The notes: generated by a model from the letters alone, not told the origin. A DNA stretch of 64,000 bases from Hydrogenophaga sp. (GCF_025699295.1 NZ_JAILWB010000005.1:62001-126000), one strand, 5' to 3'. Positions 8,803-20,570 are shown, numbered from the stretch's first letter. Translations and numbers: made by a program.

Positions 8803-10208
8803 GCCGTGGCCCCCTGCGCCAGTTCGATCACGCGGCCTGCCACCGCGCCCACGGTGCCCGCGCCCATGCACAGGATCACGTCGCCGTCCTGCGCGTTGTC
8901 GAGCACGGCCTGCGGCATGGCGTTGATGTCGTCCACGAACACCGGCTCCAGCTTGCCGGCCACGCGCAGTGCACGCGCCAGCGAGCGGCCATCGGCCGCG
9001 ACGATGGGCGCCTCGCCGGCCGCGTACACCTCGGCCAGCAGCACCGCGTCGGCGTCGTTGATCACCTTCACGAAATCCTCGAAACAGTCGCGCGTGCGCG
9101 TGTACCTGTGCGGCTGAAAGGCCAGCACCAGGCGCCGGCCCGGGTAGGCGCCGCGCGCGGCCGCCAGCGTGGCGGCCATCTCCACTGGGTGGTGGCCGTA
9201 GTCGTCCACCACGGTGCAGCGACCACCCCCAGGAAGGGACGCATCGCCATACGGCTGGAAGCGCCGGCCCACGCCCTTGAACTCCGCCAGCGCCTGCAGC
9301 ACCGCCGCGTCCGGCACACCGAGCTCGACCGCGATGCCGATGGCCGCCAGCGCATTGAGCACGTTGTGGTGGCCAGGCAGGTTGAGCTCCACCTTCAGAT
9401 CGGGCAGCTCCACGCCGTTGCGGCGCTGTACGGTGAAATGCATCCGGGTGCCGACCGCGCGCACCTCGACCGCACGCACCTGGGCATCTTCCGAGAAGCC
9501 GTAGCTGGTGATGGGCCGTGCGATCTGCGGCAGGATCTCGCGGATCGCCTCATCGTCCACGCACACCACAGCGGCGCCGTAGAACGGCATCCTGTGCAGG
9601 AACTCGACGAAGGCGCCCTTGAGCCGGCCAAAGTCGTGGCCATAGGTGTCCATGTGATCGGCGTCGATGTTGGTGACGACCGAGAGCACCGGCAACAGGT
9701 TCAGGAACGAGGCGTCGGACTCGTCGGCCTCGACCACGATGTACTCGCCCGAACCCAGCTGCGCGTTGGCCCCCGCGCTGTTGAGGCGCCCGCCGATCAC
9801 GAAGGTCGGGTCCAGCTCGGCGGCGGCCAGCACGCTGGCCACGAGGCTGGTGGTGGTGGTCTTGCCATGCGTGCCGGCAATGGCCACGCCCTTCTTCATG
9901 CGCATGAGTTCGGCGAGCATCACGGCGCGCGGCACCACGGGCACCAGCTTCGCGTGCGCGGCGACCACCTCGGGGTTGTCCTCCTTCACCGCCGTGGAGG
10001 TGACGATGGCATCCGCGCCTTCGATGTGCGCGGCGTCGTGGCCCGCGAACACCTCGGCGCCGAGAGCGACCAGGCGGCGCGTGGCAACACTCTCGCCCAG
10101 GTCGCTGCCCGAGATGCGGTAGCCCTGGTTGAGCAGCACCTCGGCAATGCCGCTCATGCCGGCACCGCCGATGCCGACGAAATGGATGTGTCGAATGGCG
10201 TGTTTCAT
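8799..10208 (-). CDS. murC: UDP-N-acetylmuramate--L-alanine ligase
   Basis: This 469-residue Mur ligase adds L-alanine to UDP-MurNAc, the first amino acid of the stem peptide. The N-terminal Rossmann motif is GIGGAGMSG (12-20) and the ATP loop is GTHGKTTTT (112-120). The second domain holds the conserved ...DADHMDTYG... element and the third [11 protein letters not shown]. The start codon overlaps the murG stop by four bases, and the open frame continues upstream only as a shadow within murG. Confidence 0.98.
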   Translation of the reverse strand: MKHAIRHIHFVGIGGAGMSGIAEVLLNQGYRISGSDLGESVATRRLVALGAEVFAGHDAAHIEGADAIVTSTAVKEDNPEVVAAHAKLVPVVPRAVMLAELMRMKKGVAIAGTHGKTTTTSLVASVLAAAELDPTFVIGGRLNSAGANAQLGSGEYIVVEADESDASFLNLLPVLSVVTNIDADHMDTYGHDFGRLKGAFVEFLHRMPFYGAAVVCVDDEAIREILPQIARPITSYGFSEDAQVRAVEVRAVGTRMHFTVQRRNGVELPDLKVELNLPGHHNVLNALAAIGIAVELGVPDAAVLQALAEFKGVGRRFQPYGDASLPGGGRCTVVDDYGHHPVEMAATLAAARGAYPGRRLVLAFQPHRYTRTRDCFEDFVKVINDADAVLLAEVYAAGEAPIVAADGRSLARALRVAGKLEPVFVDDINAMPQAVLDNAQDGDVILCMGAGTVGAVAGRVIELAQGATA

Positions 10209-11284
10209 GTCTGGTTCACCTTGGCCAGTTGCTCGCAGGCGGACACCACGGCCGCCACGGCCTCTGTCTTGCGCATCTGTCGGGCCTTGTCGGCCATGGG
10301 CAGCAGCTGTTCGCGCTGCAGCGTCTGCAGCATCTGCGCCAGCGAATGGGCGGTAAGTTCGGTCTGCGGCACCAGCCAGGCAGCGCCGGCGTCCACAAGA
10401 AAGCGCGCATTCGTGGTCTGGTGGTCGTCCACCGCGGCCGGGAATGGCACGAACAGCGCGGCCGCGCCAACGGCGGCGATTTCGGTGACCGTGCTCGCGC
10501 CGCTGCGGCAGACGATCAGGTCGGCATCGGCAAAGGCCTGGGCGGTGTCGTCGATGAACGGGGTGAGTTCGGCCTGCACGCCGGCGGCCACATAGTTGGC
10601 GCGCAGCGCGTCGATCTGCCTTTCGCCGCTCTGGTGCGTGACCTGCGGGCGCAGCGCTTTGGGCAGCAGGGCCAGCGCCTGCGGCACGACGTCGTTGAGC
10701 GCCTTCGCACCCAGGCTGCCACCCACCACCAGGAGGCGCAACACGCCGCTGCGCCCCGCAAACCGTTCGCCCGGTTCGGGCTGCTGCAGGAAGGCGGCAC
10801 GCAGCGGATTGCCCACCCACTCGGCCTTCTTCAGCACGTTCGGGAAAGCCGTGAACACCCGGTCGGCCACACCTGCGAGCACCTTGTTCGCCATGCCGGC
10901 GACCGAGTTCTGTTCGTGCAGCACCAGCGGCTTGCCGGCGAGCACGCCCATCATGCCGCCGGGAAAGCTGATGTAGCCACCGAGCCCCACCACCACGTCC
11001 GGCCGGACGCGGCGCACCACCCGCAGCGACTGCCAGAACGCGCGCAGCAGCCGCAGGGGCAGCAACGCCAGCGTGAGCGGCCCCTTGCCACGCACGCCAC
11101 CGAAGTCGATGGTCTCCAGCACAAAGCCGCGCGGTGGCACGAGCCGGCTTTCCATGCTGCCGGGCGCGCCCAGCCAGTGCACGCGCCAGCCGCGCTCGCG
11201 CAAGGCTTCGGCCACGGCCAGACCGGGGAAGATGTGGCCGCCGGTGCCACCGGCCATGATGAGGGCGCAAGGACCCGTCGTCAT
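10205..11284 (-). CDS. murG: Lipid II synthase MurG
   Basis: A 359-residue glycosyltransferase (GT28) that transfers GlcNAc from UDP-GlcNAc to lipid I on the inner face of the membrane. The N-terminal [14 protein letters not shown] loop, the [12 protein letters not shown] motif and the C-terminal nucleotide-binding [15 protein letters not shown] motif are all present, with [12 protein letters not shown] near the acceptor site. The chosen ATG ([10 protein letters not shown]) overlaps the ftsW stop by four bases; the longer open frame would only add translated ftsW sequence. Confidence 0.98.
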   Translation of the reverse strand: MTTGPCALIMAGGTGGHIFPGLAVAEALRERGWRVHWLGAPGSMESRLVPPRGFVLETIDFGGVRGKGPLTLALLPLRLLRAFWQSLRVVRRVRPDVVVGLGGYISFPGGMMGVLAGKPLVLHEQNSVAGMANKVLAGVADRVFTAFPNVLKKAEWVGNPLRAAFLQQPEPGERFAGRSGVLRLLVVGGSLGAKALNDVVPQALALLPKALRPQVTHQSGERQIDALRANYVAAGVQAELTPFIDDTAQAFADADLIVCRSGASTVTEIAAVGAAALFVPFPAAVDDHQTTNARFLVDAGAAWLVPQTELTAHSLAQMLQTLQREQLLPMADKARQMRKTEAVAAVVSACEQLAKVNQT

Positions 11285-12603
11285 GGGCGACCACCCTTCA
11301 TCATCTGGCGATTCTCGTAGTCCACTCGAAGAACAATTGCAATGGCCACGAGGTTCAGCAGAATCGCCGAGCCGCCATAGCTCATCAGCGGCAGGGTGAG
11401 GCCCTTGGTGGGCAATGCGCCCAGGTTCACGCCGATGTTGATAAAGGCCTGGAAACCCATCCACAGGCCGACGCCCTGGGCCACGAGGCCGGCGAAAACC
11501 TGGTCGAGCGCGATGGCCTGGCGGCCGATGTGCATGATGCGGCGCGTGAGCCAGAGGAACAGGCCGATCAGCAGCACCACGCCAACCAGGCCGAATTCCT
11601 CACCGATCACCGCGAGCAGGAAGTCGGTGTGCGCTTCCGGCAGCCAGTGCAGCTTTTCCACGCTGCCACCGAGTCCCACGCCGAAAATCTCGCCGCGGCC
11701 GAAGGCGATCAGGGAATGCGAGAGCTGGTAGCCCTTGCCCAGCGCGTGCTCGACGCTCCAGGGGTCGAGGTAGGCGAAGATGCGTTCGCGGCGCCAGTCG
11801 CTCATCATGACCATTAGCGCAAAGGCGCCCACCACGACGAGCGCGATCAGGAAGAACATGCGCGCGTTCACGCCGCCCAGGAACAGGATGCCCATGGCGA
11901 TCACCACGATCACCATGAAAGCGCCCATGTCGGGCTCGGCCAGCAACAGCATGCCCACCACGCCCACGGCGACCGCCATGGGCGCCACGGCCTGGAAGAA
12001 GCGCTGCTTCACCTCCATCTTGCGCACCATGTAGCTGGCCGCGTAGAGCAGCACCGCGAGCTTGGCCAGCTCCGAGGGCTGGAAGTTCATGATGCCCAGC
12101 GAGATCCAGCGCCGCGCGCCGTTCACACCCTTGCCAATGAAGGGCAACAGCACCAGCGCCAGCAGCACCAGCGCCGCCGCGAACAACCAGGGTGCCATCC
12201 TTTCCCAGGAGCGCATCGGAAACTGGAACGCCACCATCGCGCACACAAGCCCGATCAGCATGGAGATGCCGTGACGCAGCACGAAGTGGGTGTGTGCGTA
12301 GTTGGCAAAACGCGGGTTGTCGGGCAGCGCGATGGAGGCGGAGTACACCATCACCAGGCCCCAGGCAAGGAGAGCCACCACCACCCACAGCAGCGGCTGG
12401 TCAAAACCCAGTTCGCGCACAGCGACGTTGCGCGTGCCGGCGTAGGTGCGATTGGACAGACGCACCGGCAGGTCGTCGCGCGAGCCACCACCCGCGAGCG
12501 CACCTGCCAGATCACGCCCGCCCAGTCCGGGCAAGGCATCGCGCAGGCGCTGCGTCCAGGTCCGCGCCGACGCTGCGGGCTTGCGGGCTTTCTTCGCGCT
12601 CAC
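11281..12603 (-). CDS. ftsW: Peptidoglycan glycosyltransferase FtsW
   Basis: A SEDS-family lipid II polymerase (440 residues) that works with FtsI at the septum. It has a long hydrophilic N-terminus (about 65 residues, Arg- and Gly-rich) and then ten membrane segments. Family motifs include [35 protein letters not shown] and the C-terminal [13 protein letters not shown]. It overlaps murD and murG by four bases each. The N-terminal extension is longer than in Escherichia coli RodA but common in FtsW proteins. Confidence 0.97.
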   Translation of the reverse strand: MSAKKARKPAASARTWTQRLRDALPGLGGRDLAGALAGGGSRDDLPVRLSNRTYAGTRNVAVRELGFDQPLLWVVVALLAWGLVMVYSASIALPDNPRFANYAHTHFVLRHGISMLIGLVCAMVAFQFPMRSWERMAPWLFAAALVLLALVLLPFIGKGVNGARRWISLGIMNFQPSELAKLAVLLYAASYMVRKMEVKQRFFQAVAPMAVAVGVVGMLLLAEPDMGAFMVIVVIAMGILFLGGVNARMFFLIALVVVGAFALMVMMSDWRRERIFAYLDPWSVEHALGKGYQLSHSLIAFGRGEIFGVGLGGSVEKLHWLPEAHTDFLLAVIGEEFGLVGVVLLIGLFLWLTRRIMHIGRQAIALDQVFAGLVAQGVGLWMGFQAFINIGVNLGALPTKGLTLPLMSYGGSAILLNLVAIAIVLRVDYENRQMMKGGRP

Positions 12604-14390
12604 AGGCTGCCCTCCACCATGGTGCCGTTGCGGTGCGCCAGGGCGCCGACGGCCTGCACGAACACGCGGCCGCGGTGCTCATAGTTGTCGAACATGTCCA
12701 GGCTCGCGCAGGCGGGCGACATGAGCACCGCGTCGCCCGACCGCGCCTGCTGCGCGGCGAGCACCACCGCCGCCGGCAACGTTTCCGCGTCGTGTTGCGC
12801 GACGTGCGCCTGTTCCAGCGCCGCGCCCACCGCTGCGCGGATGCGCGCGGCATCGCGGCCGATGTAGATCACGGCGCGGGCAAAACGCGCCAGCGGCTCG
12901 GCCAGCGGAGTGAAGTCCTGACCCTTGCCGTCGCCGCCGAGGATCACGACCAGGTGGCGTTCGGCCCCCAGGCCGCGCACGGCGGCCAAAGTGGCACCAA
13001 CGTTGGTGCCCTTGCTGTCGTCGAAGTACTCGACCTCGTCGAGGATGGCCACCGGCTCGACCCGGTGCGGCTCACCACGGTACTCGCGCAGGCCGTGCAG
13101 CATGGGCCCGAGCGCGGCGCCCGTGGACGCCGCCAGCGCCAGCGCTGCGAGCGCATTGGCCGCGTTGTGGCGGCCACGAATGCGCAGCGCGTCCACCGGC
13201 ATGAGGCGCTGGAAGTAAATCTCTTCGTCTTCCTCGACGCCACGCCCCCGCTTGCGGGTCTCGTCCAGCGCAATGGCCCGCACCAGCCAGTCCATGCCGT
13301 TGACCGACTCAATGCCCCAGTCGCCCGCGCGGCGAGGTGCGTCCAGACCGAAGCTTGCCCAGGGACGGGCACTTTGCTGCCGGTTGCGGTTGCCCACCTT
13401 GACCGTCACCAGTCCGGGCTGCATCGCCATGACCAGTGGTTCGTCGCGGTTGAGCAGCATCAGTGCCTGCGCACCGAACACGGCCGCCTTGGCCCGGGTG
13501 TACGCGTCCATGCTGCCGTGCCAGTCGAGGTGGTCCTCGCTGAGGTTGAGCACGGTGGCAGCGCTGGGCACCGTTGCCCAGGCGCCGTCGGCCGTTCCAT
13601 TGAGCTGGAAGCTGGAGAGTTCGAGCACCCAGACACGCGGCAGGTGCGCGGGCTGGGGCGGTTCGACCGGGGGCGGCACGAGCAGGACCGGGCCATCGTC
13701 GTCCTCGCCGGCGGCGGCCGCGGCCTCGTCGGCATCGGCATCCACGTCGGCATCCCTGTCGGCGTCGGCATCGCTGGCCGACGACTCGATCGCGGGGTCT
13801 TGCGCAGCGTCCTGCTCGGCTTGTGCATCGGCCTCGGCTTCGGCCGCCGCGCGGTCGTCATCGGCCTGCTGGGCAATGGCCTCCGCGTCGAGCGCGGTGG
13901 ACAACACGTCGAGCAGGGACGGCCCGATGTTGCCAGCCACCACCACGTTCACGCCCGCGCGCTGCAACAACAGGCCGGTCAGCGCAGTCACCGTGGTCTT
14001 GCCATTGGTGCCGGTGATGGCCAGCACCTTCGGACGGTACGGCAGGCGCTCACGCCGGGCCAGTTCGCCCAGTGCGCGCGCGAACAGATCAAGTTCGCCC
14101 ACGACATCGACGCCGCGCGCAGCGGCCCAGTCGAACACCGCCTGCAGTGCGGCAGGCGCCAGACCCGGGCTGCGCGCGATCAGGCTCCAGTCGGCGCGTG
14201 CCAGCAGCGCATCGTCGAAGGTGCCGGCCACAAAGCTGGCCTGCGGGCAGTCGGCCCGCAACGCGGCAAGCTGCGGCGGCGCGTCGCGCGTGTCGGCCAC
14301 GGTCACGCGCGCGCCCTGGCGCAGGCACCAGCGTGCCATGGCCAGGCCGGAAGCACCCAGACCGAGGACGAGGATGGCCTGGTCTTTCAT
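12600..14390 (-). CDS. murD: UDP-N-acetylmuramoylalanine--D-glutamate ligase with acidic insert
   Basis: The ligase adds D-glutamate to UDP-MurNAc-L-Ala. The N-terminal [12 protein letters not shown] motif, the ATP loop GTNGKTTVT (about 127-135), LELSSFQL (256-263) and the [10 protein letters not shown] motif (283-292) are intact. At 596 residues it is about 150 longer than typical MurD. About half of the excess is a low-complexity stretch rich in Asp, Ala and Glu at about residues 166-245, exactly between [11 protein letters not shown] and [10 protein letters not shown] second, smaller hydrophilic insertion ([12 protein letters not shown]) follows near 375-400. Overlaps of four bases join it to mraY and ftsW. 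The insert keeps the frame, so the gene appears functional. Confidence 0.97.
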   Translation of the reverse strand: MKDQAILVLGLGASGLAMARWCLRQGARVTVADTRDAPPQLAALRADCPQASFVAGTFDDALLARADWSLIARSPGLAPAALQAVFDWAAARGVDVVGELDLFARALGELARRERLPYRPKVLAITGTNGKTTVTALTGLLLQRAGVNVVVAGNIGPSLLDVLSTALDAEAIAQQADDDRAAAEAEADAQAEQDAAQDPAIESSASDADADRDADVDADADEAAAAAGEDDDGPVLLVPPPVEPPQPAHLPRVWVLELSSFQLNGTADGAWATVPSAATVLNLSEDHLDWHGSMDAYTRAKAAVFGAQALMLLNRDEPLVMAMQPGLVTVKVGNRNRQQSARPWASFGLDAPRRAGDWGIESVNGMDWLVRAIALDETRKRGRGVEEDEEIYFQRLMPVDALRIRGRHNAANALAALALAASTGAALGPMLHGLREYRGEPHRVEPVAILDEVEYFDDSKGTNVGATLAAVRGLGAERHLVVILGGDGKGQDFTPLAEPLARFARAVIYIGRDAARIRAAVGAALEQAHVAQHDAETLPAAVVLAAQQARSGDAVLMSPACASLDMFDNYEHRGRVFVQAVGALAHRNGTMVEGSL

Positions 14391-15565
14391 CTGAGTTTGA
14401 GCGTGGACAGCCCCACGAGGCACAGCAGCATGGTGATGATCCAGAAGCGCACGACGACCTGCGTCTCCTTCCAGCCCTTTTTCTCGAAGTGGTGATGCAG
14501 CGGAGCCATCTGGAACAGGCGCCTACCGGTGCCGTAGCGCCGCTTGGTGTACTTGAACCAGCTCACCTGCAACATCACGGAAAGCGCTTCCACGACGAAG
14601 ATCCCGCCCATGATGGCGAGCACGATCTCCTGGCGCACGATGACCGCGATGGTGCCGAGCGCGCCACCCAGCGCGAGCGCGCCCACGTCGCCCATGAAGA
14701 CCTGCGCCGGGTGCGTGTTGAACCACAGGAAGGCCAGACCCGCGCCAGCCACGGCGGCGCAGAAGATCAACAGCTCGCCCGCGCCGGGAATGTGCGGCAG
14801 CAGCAGGTAGCGCGAGAACACCACGTTGCCCGTGACGTAGGCAAACACCCCCAGCGCCGAGCCCACCATGACCACCGGCATGATGGCCAGGCCGTCGAGG
14901 CCGTCGGTGAGGTTGACCGCGTTGCTCGACCCCACGATCACCAGATAGGTCATGAGCACGAAGCCGAACACACCCAGCGGGTAGCTGATTTCCTTGAAGA
15001 AGGGCACCAGCAGGCCGGCCTGGGGTGGCATGTCCAGCGTGAACCCCGAGCCCACCCAGTCGATGAAGAGCTCGAGCACGCGCGCGTTGCTGGTCTCGGA
15101 GACCGCGAACACCAGGTAGAAGGCAGCGACCAGGCCAATCAGCGATTGCCAGAAATACTTCTCTCGCGAACGCATGCCCTCGGGGTTCTTGTGCACCACC
15201 TTGCGCCAGTCGTCCACCCAGCCAATGGCGCCGAAGCCCAGGGTCACGATCAGCACGATCCATACGAAGCGGTTGCTCCAGTTGAACCACAGCAGCGTGG
15301 ACAACGCGATCGCGAACAGGATCAGCACGCCACCCATGGTGGGTGTACCGCCCTTGCTCAGGTGCGTCTGCATCGCGTACTCGCGGATCGGCTGACCGAT
15401 CTTCAGCGCGCCCAGGCGGCGGATGAACCAGGGGCCGGCCACCAGGCCGACCACGAGCGCCGTCATGGCCGCCATCACCGCGCGGAACGTGAGGTACTGG
15501 AACACCCGCAGGAATCCGAAGTCGGGTGACAGGCCTTGCAGCCAGAGAGCCAGGCTAGGCAGCAT
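14387..15565 (-). CDS. mraY: Phospho-MurNAc-pentapeptide transferase MraY
   Basis: This 392-residue integral membrane enzyme makes lipid I from UDP-MurNAc-pentapeptide and undecaprenyl phosphate. It has about ten membrane segments. The cytoplasmic motifs KGGTPTMGG (near residue 71), WVDDWRK with its catalytic Asp pair, [13 protein letters not shown] and [12 protein letters not shown] are all present, as is the C-terminal [12 protein letters not shown]. The start [10 protein letters not shown] lies inside the murF end (11-base overlap), so the upstream 76-codon extension is not used. Confidence 0.98.
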   Translation of the reverse strand: MLPSLALWLQGLSPDFGFLRVFQYLTFRAVMAAMTALVVGLVAGPWFIRRLGALKIGQPIREYAMQTHLSKGGTPTMGGVLILFAIALSTLLWFNWSNRFVWIVLIVTLGFGAIGWVDDWRKVVHKNPEGMRSREKYFWQSLIGLVAAFYLVFAVSETSNARVLELFIDWVGSGFTLDMPPQAGLLVPFFKEISYPLGVFGFVLMTYLVIVGSSNAVNLTDGLDGLAIMPVVMVGSALGVFAYVTGNVVFSRYLLLPHIPGAGELLIFCAAVAGAGLAFLWFNTHPAQVFMGDVGALALGGALGTIAVIVRQEIVLAIMGGIFVVEALSVMLQVSWFKYTKRRYGTGRRLFQMAPLHHHFEKKGWKETQVVVRFWIITMLLCLVGLSTLKLR

Positions 15566-16973
15566 GGGCGTTGTCCTTCTTGTCCTTGTGTTGCGCGGGG
15601 TCCAGCGCCTGCAGGGCCTGCACCACGCGCTCCATGCGCATGAAACGCGAGCCCTTGACGAGCACGCTGCGAAACACCGGGCGGTTGTCGCGCACCACGG
15701 CGCAGACGGCACCGGCCAGGGCCGGCACCTCGACCCAGTGCACGATCTGCGGCAGCGACCCGCTGGCCTGGCGCATCCAGTCGCCGGCCACATGCACCGC
15801 CTCGATGCCGCGCGCCAGCGCGTGGCGCAGCACCTCGTCGTGGAACGCCAGGCCCTGCTCGCCCACTTCGCCCATGTCCCCCAGCACCAGCAGGCGTGGC
15901 GCGGGCAGTTCGGCGAGCACGTCGATGGCAGCGCGCACCGAATCGGGGTTGGCGTTGTAGGTGTCGTCGATCAGGGTGAGCTGGCGCTCGCCCAGGTGCA
16001 GCGAGAGCGCGCGCGAGCGACCGCCCACGGGCTCGAAAGCGTCAAGGCCACGCACCACAGCCTCCAGCGGGACACCTGCGGCCAGTGCACAGGCTGTCGC
16101 GGCCAGCGCGTTGCGCACGTTGTGGCGACCCGCGATGTGCAGCCGCACGGTGGCCATTCCCGAGGGCGAAGCGAAGCACAAAGACCAGGCGCCATCGAAC
16201 CAGTCGGTCTGGATGGCGCTCACGTCGGCGCTGGGGTCGGTGTCGCTGAAGCTCAGCGCGCGGCGGCCGGCGGCGAGCTCGCGCCACAGGGGCGTCCAGG
16301 CATCGTCGGACGGGAACACGGCCACGCCTTGCGCGCCCAGGGCCTGAATGACCTGCCCGTTTTCGCGCGCCACGGCCTCCACCGTGGCCATGAATTCGAG
16401 GTGCTCGCGCTGCGCGTTGTTCACCAGTGCCACGGTGGGCAGGGCCAGCGCAGCGAGTTCGGCGATCTCCCCGGGGTGGTTCATGCCCAGCTCGACCACC
16501 GAGAAGCGGTGCGCCTTGGTGAGGCGCAACAGCGTGAGCGGCACACCGATGTCGTTGTTGAAGTTGCCCTGTGTGGCGTGCGCAGCGTCTCCGGCGGCGG
16601 CGCGCAGGATGGACGCGATCATCTGCGTCACCGTGGTCTTGCCGTTGCTGCCGGTCACGGCGATCAGGGGAAGAGCAAACTGGCTGCGCCACAAGCGCGA
16701 CAACTCACCGAGCGCGCGCCGTGTGTCGGGCACCTCCACGCCCGGCAGTCCGGCGTCGGCCAGGCCCTGGTGGGCCACCGCGGCCAGCGCGCCCTGCGCC
16801 TTCGCCTGCGCGAGGAATTCGTGCGCATCGAAACGCTCGCCCTTGAGCGCCACGAACAGGTCGCCCGGTTGCAGGCTGCGGGTGTCCGTGTGCACACGGG
16901 CGAAGGGCAGATCCGGCTGACCCACCACGCGGGCGCCGCCGATCCGGGTGAGGAGCTGGCCCAGGGTGTTCAT
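15555..16973 (-). CDS. murF: UDP-MurNAc-tripeptide--D-Ala-D-Ala ligase
   Basis: A 472-residue Mur ligase that adds the D-Ala-D-Ala dipeptide and completes the cytoplasmic precursor. The N-terminal MurF-type domain includes SRSL-like [24 protein letters not shown], the ATP loop is GSNGKTT (108-114), the Mg-site region reads [12 protein letters not shown] and the C-terminal domain has [10 protein letters not shown]. It overlaps murE by four bases and mraY by 11 bases. The C-terminus is lysine-rich and short. Confidence 0.98.
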   Translation of the reverse strand: MNTLGQLLTRIGGARVVGQPDLPFARVHTDTRSLQPGDLFVALKGERFDAHEFLAQAKAQGALAAVAHQGLADAGLPGVEVPDTRRALGELSRLWRSQFALPLIAVTGSNGKTTVTQMIASILRAAAGDAAHATQGNFNNDIGVPLTLLRLTKAHRFSVVELGMNHPGEIAELAALALPTVALVNNAQREHLEFMATVEAVARENGQVIQALGAQGVAVFPSDDAWTPLWRELAAGRRALSFSDTDPSADVSAIQTDWFDGAWSLCFASPSGMATVRLHIAGRHNVRNALAATACALAAGVPLEAVVRGLDAFEPVGGRSRALSLHLGERQLTLIDDTYNANPDSVRAAIDVLAELPAPRLLVLGDMGEVGEQGLAFHDEVLRHALARGIEAVHVAGDWMRQASGSLPQIVHWVEVPALAGAVCAVVRDNRPVFRSVLVKGSRFMRMERVVQALQALDPAQHKDKKDNAHAA

Positions 16974-18529
16974 GCCGGCGCCCCCTGACCAGCAGCGCGC
17001 CGCAAGAGCGCCTGTCGCGCGTGTTGCACATCCGAAAACGGCGACTTCACGCCCATCACGTCCTGGTAGTCCTCGTGTCCCTTGCCGGCGATCAGCACCA
17101 CGTCATGCGCCTCGGCGCGCGCGACGGCCAGGTCAATGGCGCGGGCGCGGTCCGGCTCGACCAGGGCCGCGTCGGGCAAAGACAGGCCCGCCACCATCTG
17201 CTTCAGGATGGCCAGAGGATCTTCGCTGCGCGGGTTGTCGCTGGTGAAGACGGGGCGCTGCGCCTCGCGCTCAGCCACCGCCGCCATCAACGGACGCTTG
17301 CCGGCGTCGCGGTCACCGCCGCAGCCCACCACGACCCAGAGCACGCCCTGGCGCTGGCGCGCCAGCGGCTGCAGTGCCTGCAAGGCCTTTTCGAGTGCGT
17401 CGGGCGTGTGGGCGTAGTCCACCAGCACAAGGGGTTGACCGGGCGCGTCCATGGCTGCCTGTTCCATGCGGCCCGGCACGGGAGTGAGCGCGGCGCAGGC
17501 GTGCACCGCATCGGCCAGCGGCACGCCCAGAGCGCGCGCCGTGGCCAGCACGCAGAGAAGGTTGGAGACGTTGTAGCGGCCCACCAGCGGCAGGCTCAGG
17601 GCCTGCAAGGGAGTGGAACGGCCCTGCGCGTCGCGCTCGCCCACCTGCAAGGCCATACCGCTGTCGGTGAAGACGATGTCCTGCGCGAACAGGCGGGCCT
17701 TGCCGACGCGCTCAGCCGCGCCTCCCGCCGCTTCGATCGCCACGGTCCAGACGTCCAGCCCATGCCCCGCCAGGGTGGTGGCCAGCCCCGGGCCACGCGC
17801 GTCATCCAGGTTCACGACCGCGCTGGCCAGGCCGGGCCAGTCGAACAGCGCGGCCTTGGCGGCCCAGTAGGTGTCCATGCTGCCGTGGAAGTCCAGGTGG
17901 TCCTGCGTGAAGTTGGTGAACACCGCCACCCGCAGCTGCGTGGCGTTGAGCCGGCCTTCGACCAGGCCGATCGACGAGGCTTCGATGGCGCAGGCCTTCA
18001 GCCCCTCGTCCACGAAGCGGCGCAGCTGCGCCTGCAACATCACCGGGTCGGGCGTGGTCAGTCCCGTCGCCGTCAATGGCGGCGCTGCAGCACCGGGCTG
18101 CGGCGCCCTTCCCATGCCGAGCGTTCCCACCACCGCGCAGGGGCGCTGGCAAAACGACAGCAATTGCGCCACCCACCACGCGGTGGAGGTCTTGCCGTTG
18201 GTGCCGGTGATGGCCACCATGTCGAGCGCCGCGCTCGGCGTGCCGTAGAAGGCACTGGCGATCGCGCCGGCGGCCGCCTTGAGACCCGGTACGGCGAGCA
18301 CGCGTTGGTCATCAAAGGCATAGGCATCCGCACCCTCGCGCTCGACCAGCGCGGCCGAAGCCCCGGCCTGCAGCGCGGCGCCCACGTAGCGACGCCCGTC
18401 GGTGGCGGCACCCGGCCAGGCCACGAAGCCATCGCCCGCGCGCAGGCGGCGGCTGTCGCAATGCAGTTCACCGCGCACGCGCTCGCGCAGCCACTCGGCC
18501 ACGGCCTGGGGCGTCGTGATGGTTCGCAT
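16970..18529 (-). CDS. murE: UDP-MurNAc-tripeptide synthetase (meso-DAP adding)
   Basis: This 519-residue Mur ligase adds the third residue of the stem peptide. The ATP loop is GTNGKTS (109-115). The DNPRSED motif at 431-437 is the known signature for meso-diaminopimelate as the substrate rather than lysine, which agrees with dapF elsewhere in the window. The middle domain carries TTPDPVMLQ and the EASSIGLVEGRL segment. Its start codon shares one base with the ftsI stop (TGATG) and its stop overlaps murF. Confidence 0.98.
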   Translation of the reverse strand: MRTITTPQAVAEWLRERVRGELHCDSRRLRAGDGFVAWPGAATDGRRYVGAALQAGASAALVEREGADAYAFDDQRVLAVPGLKAAAGAIASAFYGTPSAALDMVAITGTNGKTSTAWWVAQLLSFCQRPCAVVGTLGMGRAPQPGAAAPPLTATGLTTPDPVMLQAQLRRFVDEGLKACAIEASSIGLVEGRLNATQLRVAVFTNFTQDHLDFHGSMDTYWAAKAALFDWPGLASAVVNLDDARGPGLATTLAGHGLDVWTVAIEAAGGAAERVGKARLFAQDIVFTDSGMALQVGERDAQGRSTPLQALSLPLVGRYNVSNLLCVLATARALGVPLADAVHACAALTPVPGRMEQAAMDAPGQPLVLVDYAHTPDALEKALQALQPLARQRQGVLWVVVGCGGDRDAGKRPLMAAVAEREAQRPVFTSDNPRSEDPLAILKQMVAGLSLPDAALVEPDRARAIDLAVARAEAHDVVLIAGKGHEDYQDVMGVKSPFSDVQHARQALLRRAAGQGAPA

Positions 18530-20262
18530 CAGAACGATTCCTCCACGTCGGCCACGATCTGCGGCTTGACATTCATGTCGGGCTGCACGCCGAGGATGCG
18601 CAGCGTTTGCTGCACCGTCTCGCTGAACACCGGCGCGGCCACCACACCACCGTAGTACTGGCCGTTGTTGGGCTCGTCGATCATCACGGCGACCACGATG
18701 CGCGGCGCCTCGATCGGTGCCAGGCCCACGAACCAGCTGCGGTACTTCTTCTCCGCATAGCCTTTGCCTTCCTGCTTGTGCGCGGTGCCGCTCTTGCCGC
18801 CCACCGAATACCCCATCGTCTGCGCCCGCGAGCCTGTGCCACCCGGCCCGGCGGCCAGTCCCAGCATCTGGCGCACCGCGATCGCGTTCTTCGCGCTGAA
18901 TACCCGCACACCCGAAACCGGTTCGGTGGACTTCTGCAGGCTCAGCGGGATGAGCTCGCCATCACGCGCAAAGATGGTGTAGGCGTGCGCGAGCTGGAAC
19001 AGGGAGGTCGACAGACCATAGCCATAGCTCATGGTGGCCTGCTCGATCGGCCGCCAGCTCTTGTAGGGGCGCAACCGCCCGGTGACCGCGCCTGGAAACG
19101 GCACCTGGGGCTTCTGGCCGAAACCGGCCTGCGCATAGGTTTCCCACATTTCCCGCGGGCTCATCTGCATGGCCATCTTGACCGTGCCCACGTTGCTCGA
19201 CTTCTGGATCACCTCGGCCACGGTCAGCACATCGTGCGGGTGCGTGTCGCTGATGCTGGAGCCGCCGATCATGATGCGGCCCGGCGCGGTGTAGATCGGC
19301 GTGCGCGGCGTGACAAGCCCCTTTTCCAGCGCCAGCGCGGCGATGAAGGGCTTCATGGTCGAGCCCGGTTCGAAACTGTCGGTGAGCACGCGGTTGCGCA
19401 ACTGCTCGCCGCTGAGGCTTTGCCGCCGGTTGGGGTTGAAACTCGGGTAGTTGGCCAACGCGAGCACCTCGCCGGTGATGGTGTCGATCACCATCACGCT
19501 ACCGGCCCGCGCCTTGTGCGCCTGCACAGCCTCCTTGAGCTTCTGGTAGGCGAAGAACTGCACCTTGCTGTCGATCGAGAGCTGCAGATCGGGGCCATCC
19601 ACGGGGGGCACGACGTCGCGCACGTCTTCCACCACGCGCCCCAGACGGTCCTTGATCACGCGGCGCGATCCGTTGCGACCGGAGAGCTGCTTGTTGAACG
19701 CGAGCTCCACGCCCTCCTGGCCCCGGTCTTCCACGTTGGTGAAGCCGACCACATGCGCCGCGGCTTCACCTTCCGGGTACTGGCGCTTGTATTCGCGGCG
19801 CTGGTAGATGCCCTTGATGCCGAGCGCGGCGATCTGCCTGGCCACCGGCTCGTCCACCTGACGCTTGATCCACACGAAGGTCTTGTCCTCGTTGGCCAGG
19901 CGCTTGCGCACCGTGGCCAGCGGCATGTCGAGCAACCTGGCAAGCTGGCGCAACTGCGGGTCGGTGCGGTCCACGTCCTCGGGAATCGCCCAGATGCTCT
20001 GCGCGACCACGCTGGACGCCAGGATCAGGCCGTTGCGGTCCAGCACGCGGCCCCGGTTGGCCGGCAACTCCAGCGTGCGCGCGAAGCGCACCTCGCCCTG
20101 GCGCTGGAAGAAGTCGTTGCCGAACACCTGCACATAGGCGGCGCGCCCGGCCAGGCCGGCAAAGGCCACGGCCAGGCCCGCCACGATGAACTTGCTGCGC
20201 CAGACCGGCGTGCGGCTGGCGAGCAGCGGACTGGCGGAGTAATTGATGCTGCGCACGCTCAT
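18529..20262 (-). CDS. ftsI: Septal transpeptidase FtsI (PBP3)
   Basis: A class B penicillin-binding protein of 577 residues that cross-links septal peptidoglycan with FtsW. It has a short cytoplasmic tail, one membrane segment (about 24-45), a pedestal domain and a transpeptidase domain. The active-site motifs are STMK (Ser301), SSN (355-357) and KSGT (490-493). The chosen start MSVRSINYSASPLL lies two bases after the ftsL stop; the 116-codon upstream extension is ftsL in another frame. Normal length. Confidence 0.98.
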   Translation of the reverse strand: MSVRSINYSASPLLASRTPVWRSKFIVAGLAVAFAGLAGRAAYVQVFGNDFFQRQGEVRFARTLELPANRGRVLDRNGLILASSVVAQSIWAIPEDVDRTDPQLRQLARLLDMPLATVRKRLANEDKTFVWIKRQVDEPVARQIAALGIKGIYQRREYKRQYPEGEAAAHVVGFTNVEDRGQEGVELAFNKQLSGRNGSRRVIKDRLGRVVEDVRDVVPPVDGPDLQLSIDSKVQFFAYQKLKEAVQAHKARAGSVMVIDTITGEVLALANYPSFNPNRRQSLSGEQLRNRVLTDSFEPGSTMKPFIAALALEKGLVTPRTPIYTAPGRIMIGGSSISDTHPHDVLTVAEVIQKSSNVGTVKMAMQMSPREMWETYAQAGFGQKPQVPFPGAVTGRLRPYKSWRPIEQATMSYGYGLSTSLFQLAHAYTIFARDGELIPLSLQKSTEPVSGVRVFSAKNAIAVRQMLGLAAGPGGTGSRAQTMGYSVGGKSGTAHKQEGKGYAEKKYRSWFVGLAPIEAPRIVVAVMIDEPNNGQYYGGVVAAPVFSETVQQTLRILGVQPDMNVKPQIVADVEESF

Positions 20263-20264
20263 GC

Positions 20265-20570
20265 TCAGCGCTCCTGCGGGGCCGGTGAGACGGCCGCCGG
20301 CTGCGGCTCGTACACGGTGACGTACTGCGTGATGCCCGGCGTCACCGGCCGCATCTGCAGCTGGCGCGTGGCGAGCTGCTGCACGCGAGCCGGCGTGGCC
20401 TGCGCGCGTTTCAACACCTGCAACTGCTCGTGTTCGACCTCGAGCTTGCGCGACTGCGCCTGCGAGCGATCCAGCGCGGCGTAGAGCCGGCGCGACTCGT
20501 ACTGCGTGTGCACAAGGTAGAAAGCGCTCGCCACCACAGCGAGCAAGAGGACAAGGTTCAAGCGGATCAT
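20265..20570 (-). CDS. ftsL: Cell division protein FtsL
   Basis: A 101-residue bitopic protein of the FtsQBL complex. It has a single membrane segment (about 3-20), a coiled-coil region with heptad-like Leu spacing (about 27-60) and a Pro/Gln-rich tail. The sequence itself is poorly conserved in this family, so the call rests on size, architecture and position between rsmH and ftsI. The start overlaps the rsmH stop by four bases. Confidence 0.93.
   Translation of the reverse strand: MIRLNLVLLLAVVASAFYLVHTQYESRRLYAALDRSQAQSRKLEVEHEQLQVLKRAQATPARVQQLATRQLQMRPVTPGITQYVTVYEPQPAAVSPAPQER

Noticed and set aside
8799-11294. A single 831-codon frame that joins murG-antiframe text to MurC
   Set aside because: Only the last 469 codons are MurC. 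The first part is out-of-frame murG. The real genes overlap by four bases, so no fusion exists.
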